A stretch of DNA of 19,487 nt from JBBQVS01 sp964250805 (GTDB lineage Bacteria > Chloroflexota > Ktedonobacteria > Ktedonobacterales > Ktedonobacteraceae): positions 1-19,487 of the forward strand of contig CAXUHG010000106.1 in NCBI GenBank assembly GCA_964250805.1. Reading direction: 5' to 3'. The notes below the pieces were generated by a model that did no database searches, was not told the origin of the DNA, and saw nothing but the letters and a program-made list of their open reading frames with translations. Numbering within the stretch: the first letter of the stretch is position 1; each line of letters opens with the position of its first letter. Positions 6,802-13,370 of the stretch are shown piece by piece. The position numbers were made by a program, and so were the translations under genes.

Positions 6802-8082
6802 TTAGCTCAATTCGGTAGTTTGTAGGGCGTCCATTGCGCCGCCCATCGCCTCAGTTGTGAAGACATCTTCGACGCCATAATGCGTGACAACGATGTGGAA
6901 ATCGGGTGTCATGCGATAGAAGTAGCCATGATAGGTAGACTCGTAGAAGTTATTGGTGAGTACGGCTATCACCTGCTGCTCTTGCGCTGCATACTGCTGA
7001 TTCATTAAGGCGTTGTAGTGGTGAAGGGCGAGCAACATCAGACTCTGACCACGCGTCTCTTTGTAGGAGTTGAGCAGTTTACCAGCCTTGAGATCGAACC
7101 CAAAGTAGTAGCCACCCCGTTGGGCATCCCACAGGTTCGTCATCTGCTGCACCATCTGCGTGGCAACATCGAGGTACTGCTGATTATGAACTAGACTGTA
7201 AGCGGTCAACAGGCCATCAATAACCTGTCCCTGCGTTGCCGACTTCGCTTCGTAGTTACTGATGATGTCATGTCCGTTAGGACTCACAGTCATCTCTTGG
7301 TAAAACAGGTGATACTGCGGATTCAGGGCTGAGGCGATAGTGTGATTTATCGTGCTTGTGCCAGCATTGACCCAAACAGGATTATTCCAACGAATGCCAG
7401 CATCGATCAATGCCGCGCCACACATGACCGTATGATCGACATTGTATACAGCGGGTTTTGAACTTTGATCGTAGACAAAGCCAAGTTTGCTATCGTAGCT
7501 TTTTTTGTAGAAGTTGTTCGCCACATTGTGAGCAATATTGACAATAGTCATATTGTTGAGAAGCGTACCTGACTTCAACAGAGCAAAGTAGACCCAGCCC
7601 TTAGGCATACTATAGTTCTGGAAATCGGTGATCACCATAGCAGTAGCCTTGGTTACTTCGCTATTGAAGGTATGATCCTGGGGATGTAGTTGCTGATACT
7701 CGGCGAGCGATTCGAGGTAGAGCAGATCAACCTGTGGGTCGTGATTGTGTTGCACGTCACCATCATCGCCGGGATTTGTGATATTGGTGATGGATGGATT
7801 GCTCATCTCCCAGTTAATATAGAGACCGCCGGTGACGGTGCTGTGTGTCATAGCTTGTGCGTTCCAACCGTGCTGCTCTATGTTAGTTAAGGTTTGATTC
7901 GTTATTGAATCAATGGTTGGCGATGTTACAATCGTATTTTTAACTTGCAAATGTACGGGACGATGTTTGATTGGTAGCCATACTGCACCACTTGTGGTAG
8001 GAATACTAAGAAAACAACTCAGAAAGACAACGGTCAGAAACAGAAAAAAGCCTCTTTTAAAGATTGGACTTGTTCGACGCAT
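6802..8082 (-). CDS. Secreted (alpha/alpha)6-barrel glycosidase-like protein (GH76-like)
   Basis: A 426-aa product with an N-terminal signal peptide (MRRTSPIFKR, hydrophobic stretch, cleavage near residue 30). I chose ATG 8082 because GGGAGA stands eight nt before it; a TTG at 8133 would extend the signal by 17 residues without a ribosome-binding site. The mature part is a series of paired helices with aromatic loops (YLESLAEYQQLHPQ, GWVYFALLKSG, NVDHTVMCGAALIDAGIRW, ATQGQVIDGLLTAYSL, GGYYFGFDL, ETRGQSLMLLALHHYN). That is the pattern of six-hairpin glycosidases such as GH76 mannanases. The paired Asp of GH76 catalysis is not evident, so enzyme activity is uncertain. It probably acts on extracellular polysaccharide. 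Hairpins flank it on both sides, so it appears monocistronic. Confidence 0.65.
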   Translation of the reverse strand: MRRTSPIFKRGFFLFLTVVFLSCFLSIPTTSGAVWLPIKHRPVHLQVKNTIVTSPTIDSITNQTLTNIEQHGWNAQAMTHSTVTGGLYINWEMSNPSITNITNPGDDGDVQHNHDPQVDLLYLESLAEYQQLHPQDHTFNSEVTKATAMVITDFQNYSMPKGWVYFALLKSGTLLNNMTIVNIAHNVANNFYKKSYDSKLGFVYDQSSKPAVYNVDHTVMCGAALIDAGIRWNNPVWVNAGTSTINHTIASALNPQYHLFYQEMTVSPNGHDIISNYEAKSATQGQVIDGLLTAYSLVHNQQYLDVATQMVQQMTNLWDAQRGGYYFGFDLKAGKLLNSYKETRGQSLMLLALHHYNALMNQQYAAQEQQVIAVLTNNFYESTYHGYFYRMTPDFHIVVTHYGVEDVFTTEAMGGAMDALQTTELS

Positions 8083-8183
8083 AAAGCGATTCTCCCATAT
8101 GAGCCAAGTGAATGTAGATAGACGAATGAACAAGAAACGACTATGTAGTGGGACTACAAAATACTATCGGCAGTATGGAGAGA

Positions 8184-8248
8184 AATTTGCAGTACATGGT
8201 CAATCTTCGCTGCTGAAGGCGTCAAAGATTGACCATGTACTGCAAATT
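8184..8248 (-). terminator. Long hairpin terminator after the HlyD-type gene
   Basis: Perfect 24-bp arms (8184-8207 with 8225-8248) enclose a 17-nt apical region that can pair partially. It sits 16 nt past the stop of the gene ending at 8265. Confidence 0.75.
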
Positions 8249-8264
8249 ACATGAATATAGAGCA

Positions 8265-9275
8265 TTACGATTTCGATGGGCCTTGAATATGCACATAGAC
8301 ACTCATACCTGGAAGCAGTAAGTGATTGGTGTTGGGAATTTCAACCCATACCTCGAAGGTATCTGTCTGTGCATCAGCTTGAGGAATAATAGCGGTAATA
8401 ATTCCTATAAAACGCTTAGAAACATCAGCTGACGGGACTATAAGGACGGGCTGCCCAATTTGTACCTTATGAATAGCAACAAGAGGAATCTTTGCATGAA
8501 CGATCACCTTTGTTTCATCCATGATGGTGACAAGGGCATCATCAGGGCTGAACGTGTCACCTGGGTTGACCGTGACCGATGTAATGACTCCGCGCATAGG
8601 CGAGATCAGGTTGCCGTTATGTAGTGTAAGCGATGATGTTTGTGTGATAAGAGCTTGGTATTTGTTTTTTGCGTAGTTATACTTTTGTTGTGCCAATGCG
8701 ATAGTTAACGCGTTGGCTTTCGCGGTTACAAGTTGTAGGTAGTTTTGTGCTGCGAGTACATCGTTGTACGCCTGCGTCGTTTGAGAATTTAGTTGCGCTG
8801 GATCAAGTTGAATAAGCGGTTGATTCGGCACCACTGTATCCCCTGGCTTGACCAGAACATTCATGACATGTTCTGACATTGGGTAAGAGATGACGAGTTC
8901 CTGGTTAGGATAGAGTATTCCACTGCCACCGATATCACTTCGGATACTTTGATCGTTATTCGATGAACCAATATTTGGTCCACGCGAAGTGAACCAGAAC
9001 GCGAGTAGAATCAGGCACAAACTGCCGACACTCATAGCGATACCTCGCTTTGTCAAGAGACGTTCTTGTCTTTGCGGTGCCACCGAAGGCACGTTTTCAT
9101 CAGGAACATTGTTGGAAGACTGAGTAGATAGCGGAGTCTCCTCTTTCGGCTCTGCCCACTTTGGTAAGGATGGCAGAGGCGATACCAATTTGACCTCTGG
9201 TAGCTCTTTTTGTGGTAAAAATAACCCTGGTACGCCTGAGCGTTGCCGATTGTTCTCGTTTGGTTTATACTGCAT
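8265..9275 (-). CDS. HlyD-family membrane-fusion/adaptor protein
   Basis: The 336-aa protein has a Pro-rich cytoplasmic N-terminus of about 75 residues, one membrane helix (about 78-96) and an extracellular adaptor body. That body contains a first biotinyl-lipoyl half (VMNVLVKPGDTVVPNQPLIQLD, about 137-158) and a short coiled-coil hairpin (160-212). A second lipoyl half follows (LISPMRGVITSVTVNPGDTF, about 223-242), then a beta-barrel region (255-335, ending LLPGMSVYVHI). This order is diagnostic for HlyD/MacA-type adaptors of ABC or RND exporters. A TTG at 9278 lies one codon upstream; both fit a nearby GAGG. No transporter partner lies next to it, so its pump must be elsewhere or it has another role. 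The long cytoplasmic tail is unusual for the family. Confidence 0.88.
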   Translation of the reverse strand: MQYKPNENNRQRSGVPGLFLPQKELPEVKLVSPLPSLPKWAEPKEETPLSTQSSNNVPDENVPSVAPQRQERLLTKRGIAMSVGSLCLILLAFWFTSRGPNIGSSNNDQSIRSDIGGSGILYPNQELVISYPMSEHVMNVLVKPGDTVVPNQPLIQLDPAQLNSQTTQAYNDVLAAQNYLQLVTAKANALTIALAQQKYNYAKNKYQALITQTSSLTLHNGNLISPMRGVITSVTVNPGDTFSPDDALVTIMDETKVIVHAKIPLVAIHKVQIGQPVLIVPSADVSKRFIGIITAIIPQADAQTDTFEVWVEIPNTNHLLLPGMSVYVHIQGPSKS

Positions 9276-9348
9276 CAACCCACCGCCTCATCAGATATGT
9301 ATTAAGAATTTTTTACAGCGAAAATGTACATTTGTCTCAGCATTAAGC

Positions 9349-9383
9349 GGATGCAGAAACAAATAACCAGCATTTCTGCATCC
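9349..9383 (-). terminator. Possible terminator hairpin after the secreted duplicated protein
   Basis: A perfect 11-bp stem (GGATGCAGAAA with TTTCTGCATCC) around a 13-nt loop, 37 nt past the stop codon at 9421. No T-run follows. Confidence 0.45.
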
Positions 9384-9420
9384 CAAATGATTTATTGAGC
9401 GAATAATGCGCTAGACAACT

Positions 9421-10221
9421 TTAGTGTATAAGCCAATAGCCTTTGTCGCCGCTCATGTCCTGCATATAGAATTGACCGCTTGCAACGTGTGTACCAGCAA
9501 AGGTATATGTTCCGCGTAGAACCATTACAGGTGTCTCGCTAATGTAGAGACGGATATAGCTATAAAGGTACTGCCCGTGAACGGCGACACATGGCTGTGA
9601 TTTCATACAGAAGGTACCCGTGTAGGAATCATTTGCACCGGGGCCAAGAGTAATATCTGCATGAATCTGACGCCCTTTGTCTTTGCCTTGCTGTACAATG
9701 GCGTAGAAGTTCCAGGTGCCAGCGATGGAAGGTGTCGTCATACTGACTGCTGTCCAGGTACCACTTGATGCACTCGCACCAGTACCAATGGTGTATGTAC
9801 CAGTGAAGCCTGATGCACCTTTGTGTATAAGATTAGTGACATACTTGCCAGTGGCATGGAGCGCGGGAAATTGTACAAAAGCATTAATGGTGAAATTCAC
9901 ATTTGTGCTATCAGTAGTGCCTGCAACAGTGGTGCAGTGGCTGCTATTATTGGTAAAGTTCAAGCCACACATGTGACCGCTGACGTTCGTATTCGTCACA
10001 AGCAGCTCTATGCGACCAGAGATACCAAGACCGATTTTAGGCCCAGAAGTGGTGACACCCTGAAATTTGTACTCTCCGCTCAATGGTGAGAGTACTGCTG
10101 GAGCCGCATGAGCCATGATGATGGTGAAACTGCTGGCAGCGACAGCAAGAAGTAGCAATGGTGCAACAAGCCATGCCAGTCTTTTGATATGACGTACTTT
10201 CTGCGTTGTTAAGTTACTCAC
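9421..10221 (-). CDS. Secreted beta-rich protein made of two related halves
   Basis: The 266-aa protein starts at GTG 10221, five nt after GGAGG. It has a signal peptide (basic start, hydrophobic 15-35, likely cleavage at AHA-AP near residue 39). The mature chain looks like an internal duplication. Half 1 (about 47-158) runs SGEYKFQGV, then a beta strand, GHMC, C96, FTGTYTIG and SGTW. Half 2 (about 165-266) runs AGTWNFYAI, a beta strand, GTFC, C211, LRGTYTFAG and SGQFY. Each half carries a Cys pair at a similar place (C85/C96 and C205/C211) that could form a disulfide. The strand pattern suggests two small beta-barrels. I do not recognise the family and assign no function. Confidence 0.75.
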   Translation of the reverse strand: MSNLTTQKVRHIKRLAWLVAPLLLLAVAASSFTIIMAHAAPAVLSPLSGEYKFQGVTTSGPKIGLGISGRIELLVTNTNVSGHMCGLNFTNNSSHCTTVAGTTDSTNVNFTINAFVQFPALHATGKYVTNLIHKGASGFTGTYTIGTGASASSGTWTAVSMTTPSIAGTWNFYAIVQQGKDKGRQIHADITLGPGANDSYTGTFCMKSQPCVAVHGQYLYSYIRLYISETPVMVLRGTYTFAGTHVASGQFYMQDMSGDKGYWLIH

Positions 10222-10525
10222 AAAAACCTCCTAAATACGTTATACACACTTTTTGATGTAGAGTATAAAGCGGTAGAAATACATGCCATAAACAGAGAAA
10301 ATAAGTCTTCTAACAGCAAAGGCTACATATCAACCTCTGTACAAATGCAAATATTACGCTATCCCTTTCACTCGACATTATAGGAAGAATACAGAAGTAA
10401 CAAAATGGTATATGTCTATGTTTCGCTTTAGCGGTGTAGGGACCGATTTATCATGTCCTTGCTGGCGTCTCAATTGCTAGCAAGGACGTGATAAATCGGT
10501 CCCTACGAAACATGCAAACAAAGGC
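10222..10525. other. Intergenic region between the secreted-protein gene and the tRNA promoter
   Basis: No gene is visible. It holds the AT-rich upstream region of the gene starting at 10221 and the inverted repeat at 10436-10506 (listed separately). Confidence 0.6.
10436..10506. repeat. GTAGGGACC inverted-repeat element, copy 1 (71 bp)
   Basis: 28-bp arms (10436-10463 with 10479-10506) start with GTAGGGACCGATTTATC and have one non-pairing position (10454/10488, G:T). Outside the right arm the sequence continues CGAAACAT. The complement of this, ATGTTTCG, is found at 10418-10425, separated from the left arm by ten extra bases, as if the outer palindrome was interrupted. It shares its terminus with the elements at 15513 and 17061. 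Confidence 0.8.
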
Positions 10526-10554
10526 TTGACATCTCCGCACCGATACAGTATCAT
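10526..10554 (+). promoter_or_regulatory. Promoter of the tRNA-Gln gene
   Basis: A perfect TTGACA (10526-10531), a 17-nt spacer and TATCAT (10549-10554). Predicted transcription start is near 10561, about 20 nt before the tRNA. Confidence 0.8.
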
Positions 10555-10580
10555 AGGCATTGCGAATGAGCGAGACATAT

Positions 10581-10651
10581 TGGGGTGTCGTTCAATGGTA
10601 GGACTGCCGACTCTGGATCGGCCGATTGGGGTTCGAATCCCTGCACCCCAG
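10581..10651 (+). tRNA. tRNA-Gln (anticodon CUG)
   Basis: The 71-nt cloverleaf folds fully. The acceptor is TGGGGTG/CACCCCA with discriminator G, the D stem GTTC/GGAC, and the anticodon stem GCCGA/TCGGC around the loop CTCTGGA. Reading 34-36 as CUG gives glutamine (codon CAG). A 4-nt variable loop and a T arm with loop TTCGAAT follow. The first pair T:A and the G discriminator fit bacterial tRNA-Gln. CCA is not encoded (the next bases are CCT), so it must be added after transcription. The gene has its own promoter and terminator and stands alone. Confidence 0.95.
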
Positions 10652-10660
10652 CCTATTAGT

Positions 10661-10728
10661 GAAGAGAAGACAAGAAAAAGCTATCGTTAGAGCATACTCT
10701 AACTATAGCTTTTTCTTGTCTTCTCTTC
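10661..10728 (+). terminator. Long hairpin terminator of the tRNA unit
   Basis: Arms of 32 nt (10661-10692 with 10697-10728) pair with one mismatch (10685/10704) around a CATA loop. The second arm carries CTTTTTCTTG. It starts 10 nt after the tRNA. Confidence 0.85.
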
Positions 10729-10824
10729 TCATGTACAACCTTTGTACAATCTTATTTGCTCAATTCTTGCTCATGACAAAAACGGTGAGTTGGCACACCT
10801 TCTTTTACACGCAAGCTATGTTAT

Positions 10825-10840
10825 AACTATGTATATAGTT
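10825..10840. promoter_or_regulatory. Dyad upstream of the sigma-factor gene
   Basis: AACTAT-GTAT-ATAGTT forms a 16-bp dyad 30 nt before the start codon, followed by TGTACA (10841-10846). CTATGTATAT plus a downstream TGTACA also occurs upstream of the gene at 388. It may be part of a promoter or an operator. Confidence 0.35.
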
Positions 10841-10870
10841 TGTACAAGGAAAAGTTGGAGGATAAAGAGC

Positions 10871-11593
10871 ATGCCCACAGTTGCTGCACCAATTATTATA
10901 CAGCCAGAAAGCGAACAGGGAGAATTTCAGTTGGCCTCGGCTAACACTACGACAATGGCGGTAGAGCAGACGATTGAAGAGAAGCCAGAGCAGAACGAAC
11001 AACGCATGCTCGTGATGCGGGCACTACAAGGTGACGAAAATGCGTTCAGCGATATCGTCAATCAGTATAGTGCGTTGATGTTGAGAACAGCAACCATGAT
11101 AGTAGCAGATCGCGATATCGCGGAGGATGTAGTACAGGATGCGTTTATCCAGGCGTGGCATCACTTGGCTGACTTACGCGAGGCTGGCGCACTACGTCCC
11201 TGGTTGATGCGTATTGTTGTCAATCAGTGTATTAGTTTCAAGAGACGCCTTACGCGCACAACAAACTTTGTGCGACAGGCACTCTCCGAGCAAGAGATTG
11301 ATTTGACGGCACAGATTGCCGATCATCACAAGGGTCGCTTGGAACGAGATTGGGACTTGGCGCAGACTATTGAAAATCTACCGCTCAAGCAACGTGTGGT
11401 AATTGTATTACATTACTACAACGGCATGACGTTACCCGAAATGGCGCAGTCGCTTCATACATCTGAAAATACGCTCAAGAAGCGCATACAGGCTGCGCTC
11501 AATAACTTACGCCATATAATATATCTCGCGGATATGGACGAGGGAATGGCGAGTCGCGCATCTTTTACACACCTTGCCTCCTCAGTAGCATAA
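10871..11593 (+). CDS. ECF-like RNA polymerase sigma factor
   Basis: A 240-aa sigma-70 family protein of the short, two-domain type, which redirects RNA polymerase to a limited promoter set. An unconserved N-terminal tail of about 45 residues precedes the sigma-2 region (about 48-125: RALQGDENAFSDIVNQY, DIAEDVVQDAFIQAW, RPWLMRIVVNQC). The sigma-4 region (about 165-220) contains ENLPLKQRVVIVLHYYNGMT and the helix-turn-helix LPEMAQSLHTSENTLKKRI. ATG 10871 is chosen because GGAGG lies nine nt before it; the frame extends further upstream without support. No anti-sigma gene adjoins, so its control is not visible here. It lies between the tRNA unit and the putative glycan operon; control of that operon is possible but only an inference from position. 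Confidence 0.92.
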   Translation: MPTVAAPIIIQPESEQGEFQLASANTTTMAVEQTIEEKPEQNEQRMLVMRALQGDENAFSDIVNQYSALMLRTATMIVADRDIAEDVVQDAFIQAWHHLADLREAGALRPWLMRIVVNQCISFKRRLTRTTNFVRQALSEQEIDLTAQIADHHKGRLERDWDLAQTIENLPLKQRVVIVLHYYNGMTLPEMAQSLHTSENTLKKRIQAALNNLRHIIYLADMDEGMASRASFTHLASSVA

Positions 11594-11768
11594 AAGCATG
11601 ATGAAGTATATCTACCCTTCTCTATTCTTCACCCGCATGCAGCATTCTTAACGAAACTACAACCAGTTTATCACCGTAAAACGCATATACATTTGACACA
11701 GTGTGTTATAAAATGGAATGGGTTGAACAGAGTGTTGTTGGGTTGAAGATAGAAGGGAAGTTCTACTG

Positions 11769-12011
11769 ATGAATACTACATGCTGGAATATCTCATGGAG
11801 CGCGGCTCTCTTACCTCCGCAAGAAATGATACCACCAGAAAGTGCCCCTCATACATCCCTCCTTACCGCTAACCAGCTTTTCGGATTTTTTCCTGCACCC
11901 GACTGGGAAACTATAGCACTTTCAGAGCAAGCACAAAAAACGAGCAGTTCTGAGGATATAGACGATTGCATTGTGTCTCCTGCAATGGTAGAATTTGTCG
12001 CATTTGTATAA
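11769..12011 (+). CDS. Small protein of unknown function upstream of the flippase gene
   Basis: An 80-aa frame with an ATG about nine nt after GGGAAG, 48 nt ahead of the flippase gene and on the same strand. It has no signal peptide. The body is Ser/Pro/acidic-rich, with Cys5 and a C-terminal stretch (IDDCIVSP followed by AMVEFVAFV) that is strikingly hydrophobic. It could be a small regulatory or leader peptide, a peptide precursor, or a chance frame. I do not recognise it. The ribosome-binding site and position give moderate support. Confidence 0.5.
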   Translation: MNTTCWNISWSAALLPPQEMIPPESAPHTSLLTANQLFGFFPAPDWETIALSEQAQKTSSSEDIDDCIVSPAMVEFVAFV

Positions 12012-12059
12012 TTTGTAGGGTATGAACATAGCATTGTCGATGTTGGGTGGGGAGGACCT

Positions 12060-13352
12060 ATGTTTATCTCATACCAGGCAAAGAGACGTATAATACGCCC
12101 TAGCTTCTGGCGTTCAGGTATGGCAGGATGCTCGCTATGCGTTCGCCTATGTACATATATGGTGATAGCACACACACTGGGTGCGCAAAATTTCGGCGTC
12201 CTACTCTTTGTGCAATGGACCGCGACATTACTTTTGCCGCTAGTAGGTATAGATATGACGCCGCTCGCTAGTCACCGCGTTGTTGACCTACAATACAGTG
12301 AGTCCCGCTATACTGTAGCGGGTATCTTTCATCTACGCTGGCGTCAACAGTGCAGACGTATCCTCCTCTACTGTGTCATCTATGCGCCACTGGCCTGCAT
12401 CCTTTCACTGCTTACTCACGGAAAAGTTGCGCTTTCCTTTTTTCTCGTAGCAGGTATAGCCGCAACTGCGCTACTGCTCAGCAGTATTGCAACCACTACA
12501 TTACAGGGGCTACGCTATAATACGTTGCTTGCTTCGTTACGCCTGTTTAGCACACTACTTAATGTGTGTCTGGTATGTATTGTCACAAGAGGACATGGCA
12601 GTATAATCGGGTTGCTACTTCTGGTACCTGCATTCACGAGCATCCTGACGTTGACTATTGCACTCGTATGCATCACGCGATTTCTTCCATTGCGCGAGGC
12701 AGTTGAGCCGGGACCACTACTACGAGAGCGCATTGAGCAATGCCAGCGACCTGCGCTCCTATCTTTTGTAGTAGACACTGTTGTTTGGCGTGAACTCCTG
12801 TTTTTGCTACTGCTACTCACTACACAGCATACACTATCAACGCTTGGTTTTTATACATTCAGCGTATTGCTTTGTACTCATTTGGTTGAGGGAGTGCCAA
12901 TACTCTTTGTCTCATGCTGGCTTCCCATGATGTCGCATCTTCTTCCTCCACGACAATCTATGAGTCTTTATAACGCGTTTATAAAAACGTCTTACTCACT
13001 TGCGCTGTTCGCGGGAACGCTCTGTATGCTCATAAGCATTTGTTGCCCTCTTATCATAGGCATTTGTTTCGGACAGGCGTATTTGCCAATGGTTACACCG
13101 TTACGTATTCTGCTGCTTGGAGCAACATTTAGCATCATTGCAACAGTAAGCCTGACTTACCTTACACACAACGAACACAAACGAGAGCAGACATGGCTCG
13201 GCATTGGCGTAGCACTGCTACATATGAGCCTTGCGCTACCCTGCATTCTCCTATGGGGCATCGTAGGAGCTGCGCTTGCTAGCACAATCGCTCACATCAC
13301 CGCCACTCTGGGAACAACATGGCTTTGTTATCGGCTCCTCTCGCAACACTAA
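12060..13352 (+). CDS. Polysaccharide flippase-like membrane protein (Wzx/MATE-type)
   Basis: A 430-aa protein made mostly of membrane helices (about 12). The opening pattern (FWRSGMAGCSLCVRLCTYMVIAHTLGAQNFGVLLFVQW) is typical of the oligosaccharide flippase superfamily: an arginine-rich start, then 'A..LG...FG'. These proteins move lipid-linked glycan units across the cytoplasmic membrane. GGGGAGG seven nt before the ATG fixes the start. The next gene, a glycosyltransferase, begins 18 nt after the stop, so the two are very likely cotranscribed. Substrate specificity cannot be read from the sequence. Confidence 0.8.
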   Translation: MFISYQAKRRIIRPSFWRSGMAGCSLCVRLCTYMVIAHTLGAQNFGVLLFVQWTATLLLPLVGIDMTPLASHRVVDLQYSESRYTVAGIFHLRWRQQCRRILLYCVIYAPLACILSLLTHGKVALSFFLVAGIAATALLLSSIATTTLQGLRYNTLLASLRLFSTLLNVCLVCIVTRGHGSIIGLLLLVPAFTSILTLTIALVCITRFLPLREAVEPGPLLRERIEQCQRPALLSFVVDTVVWRELLFLLLLLTTQHTLSTLGFYTFSVLLCTHLVEGVPILFVSCWLPMMSHLLPPRQSMSLYNAFIKTSYSLALFAGTLCMLISICCPLIIGICFGQAYLPMVTPLRILLLGATFSIIATVSLTYLTHNEHKREQTWLGIGVALLHMSLALPCILLWGIVGAALASTIAHITATLGTTWLCYRLLSQH

Positions 13353-13370
13353 ACAGGAAAAGGATAGAAA

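Noticed and set aside
10581..10651. tRNA-Gln as an attachment site for an integrated element
   Set aside because: I found no second copy of the tRNA 3' end and no integrase in the window.
11693..11712. TTGACA (11693-11698) with TATAAA (11707-11712) as a promoter for the small gene at 11769
   Set aside because: The spacer is only 8 nt, far from the 16-18 nt needed, so the two boxes cannot work together; either may belong to another promoter I could not define.
11769..12011. The 80-aa protein as a definite RiPP precursor
   Set aside because: No modifying enzyme, peptidase or dedicated exporter lies beside it, and no leader/core boundary is evident; kept only as an unknown small protein.
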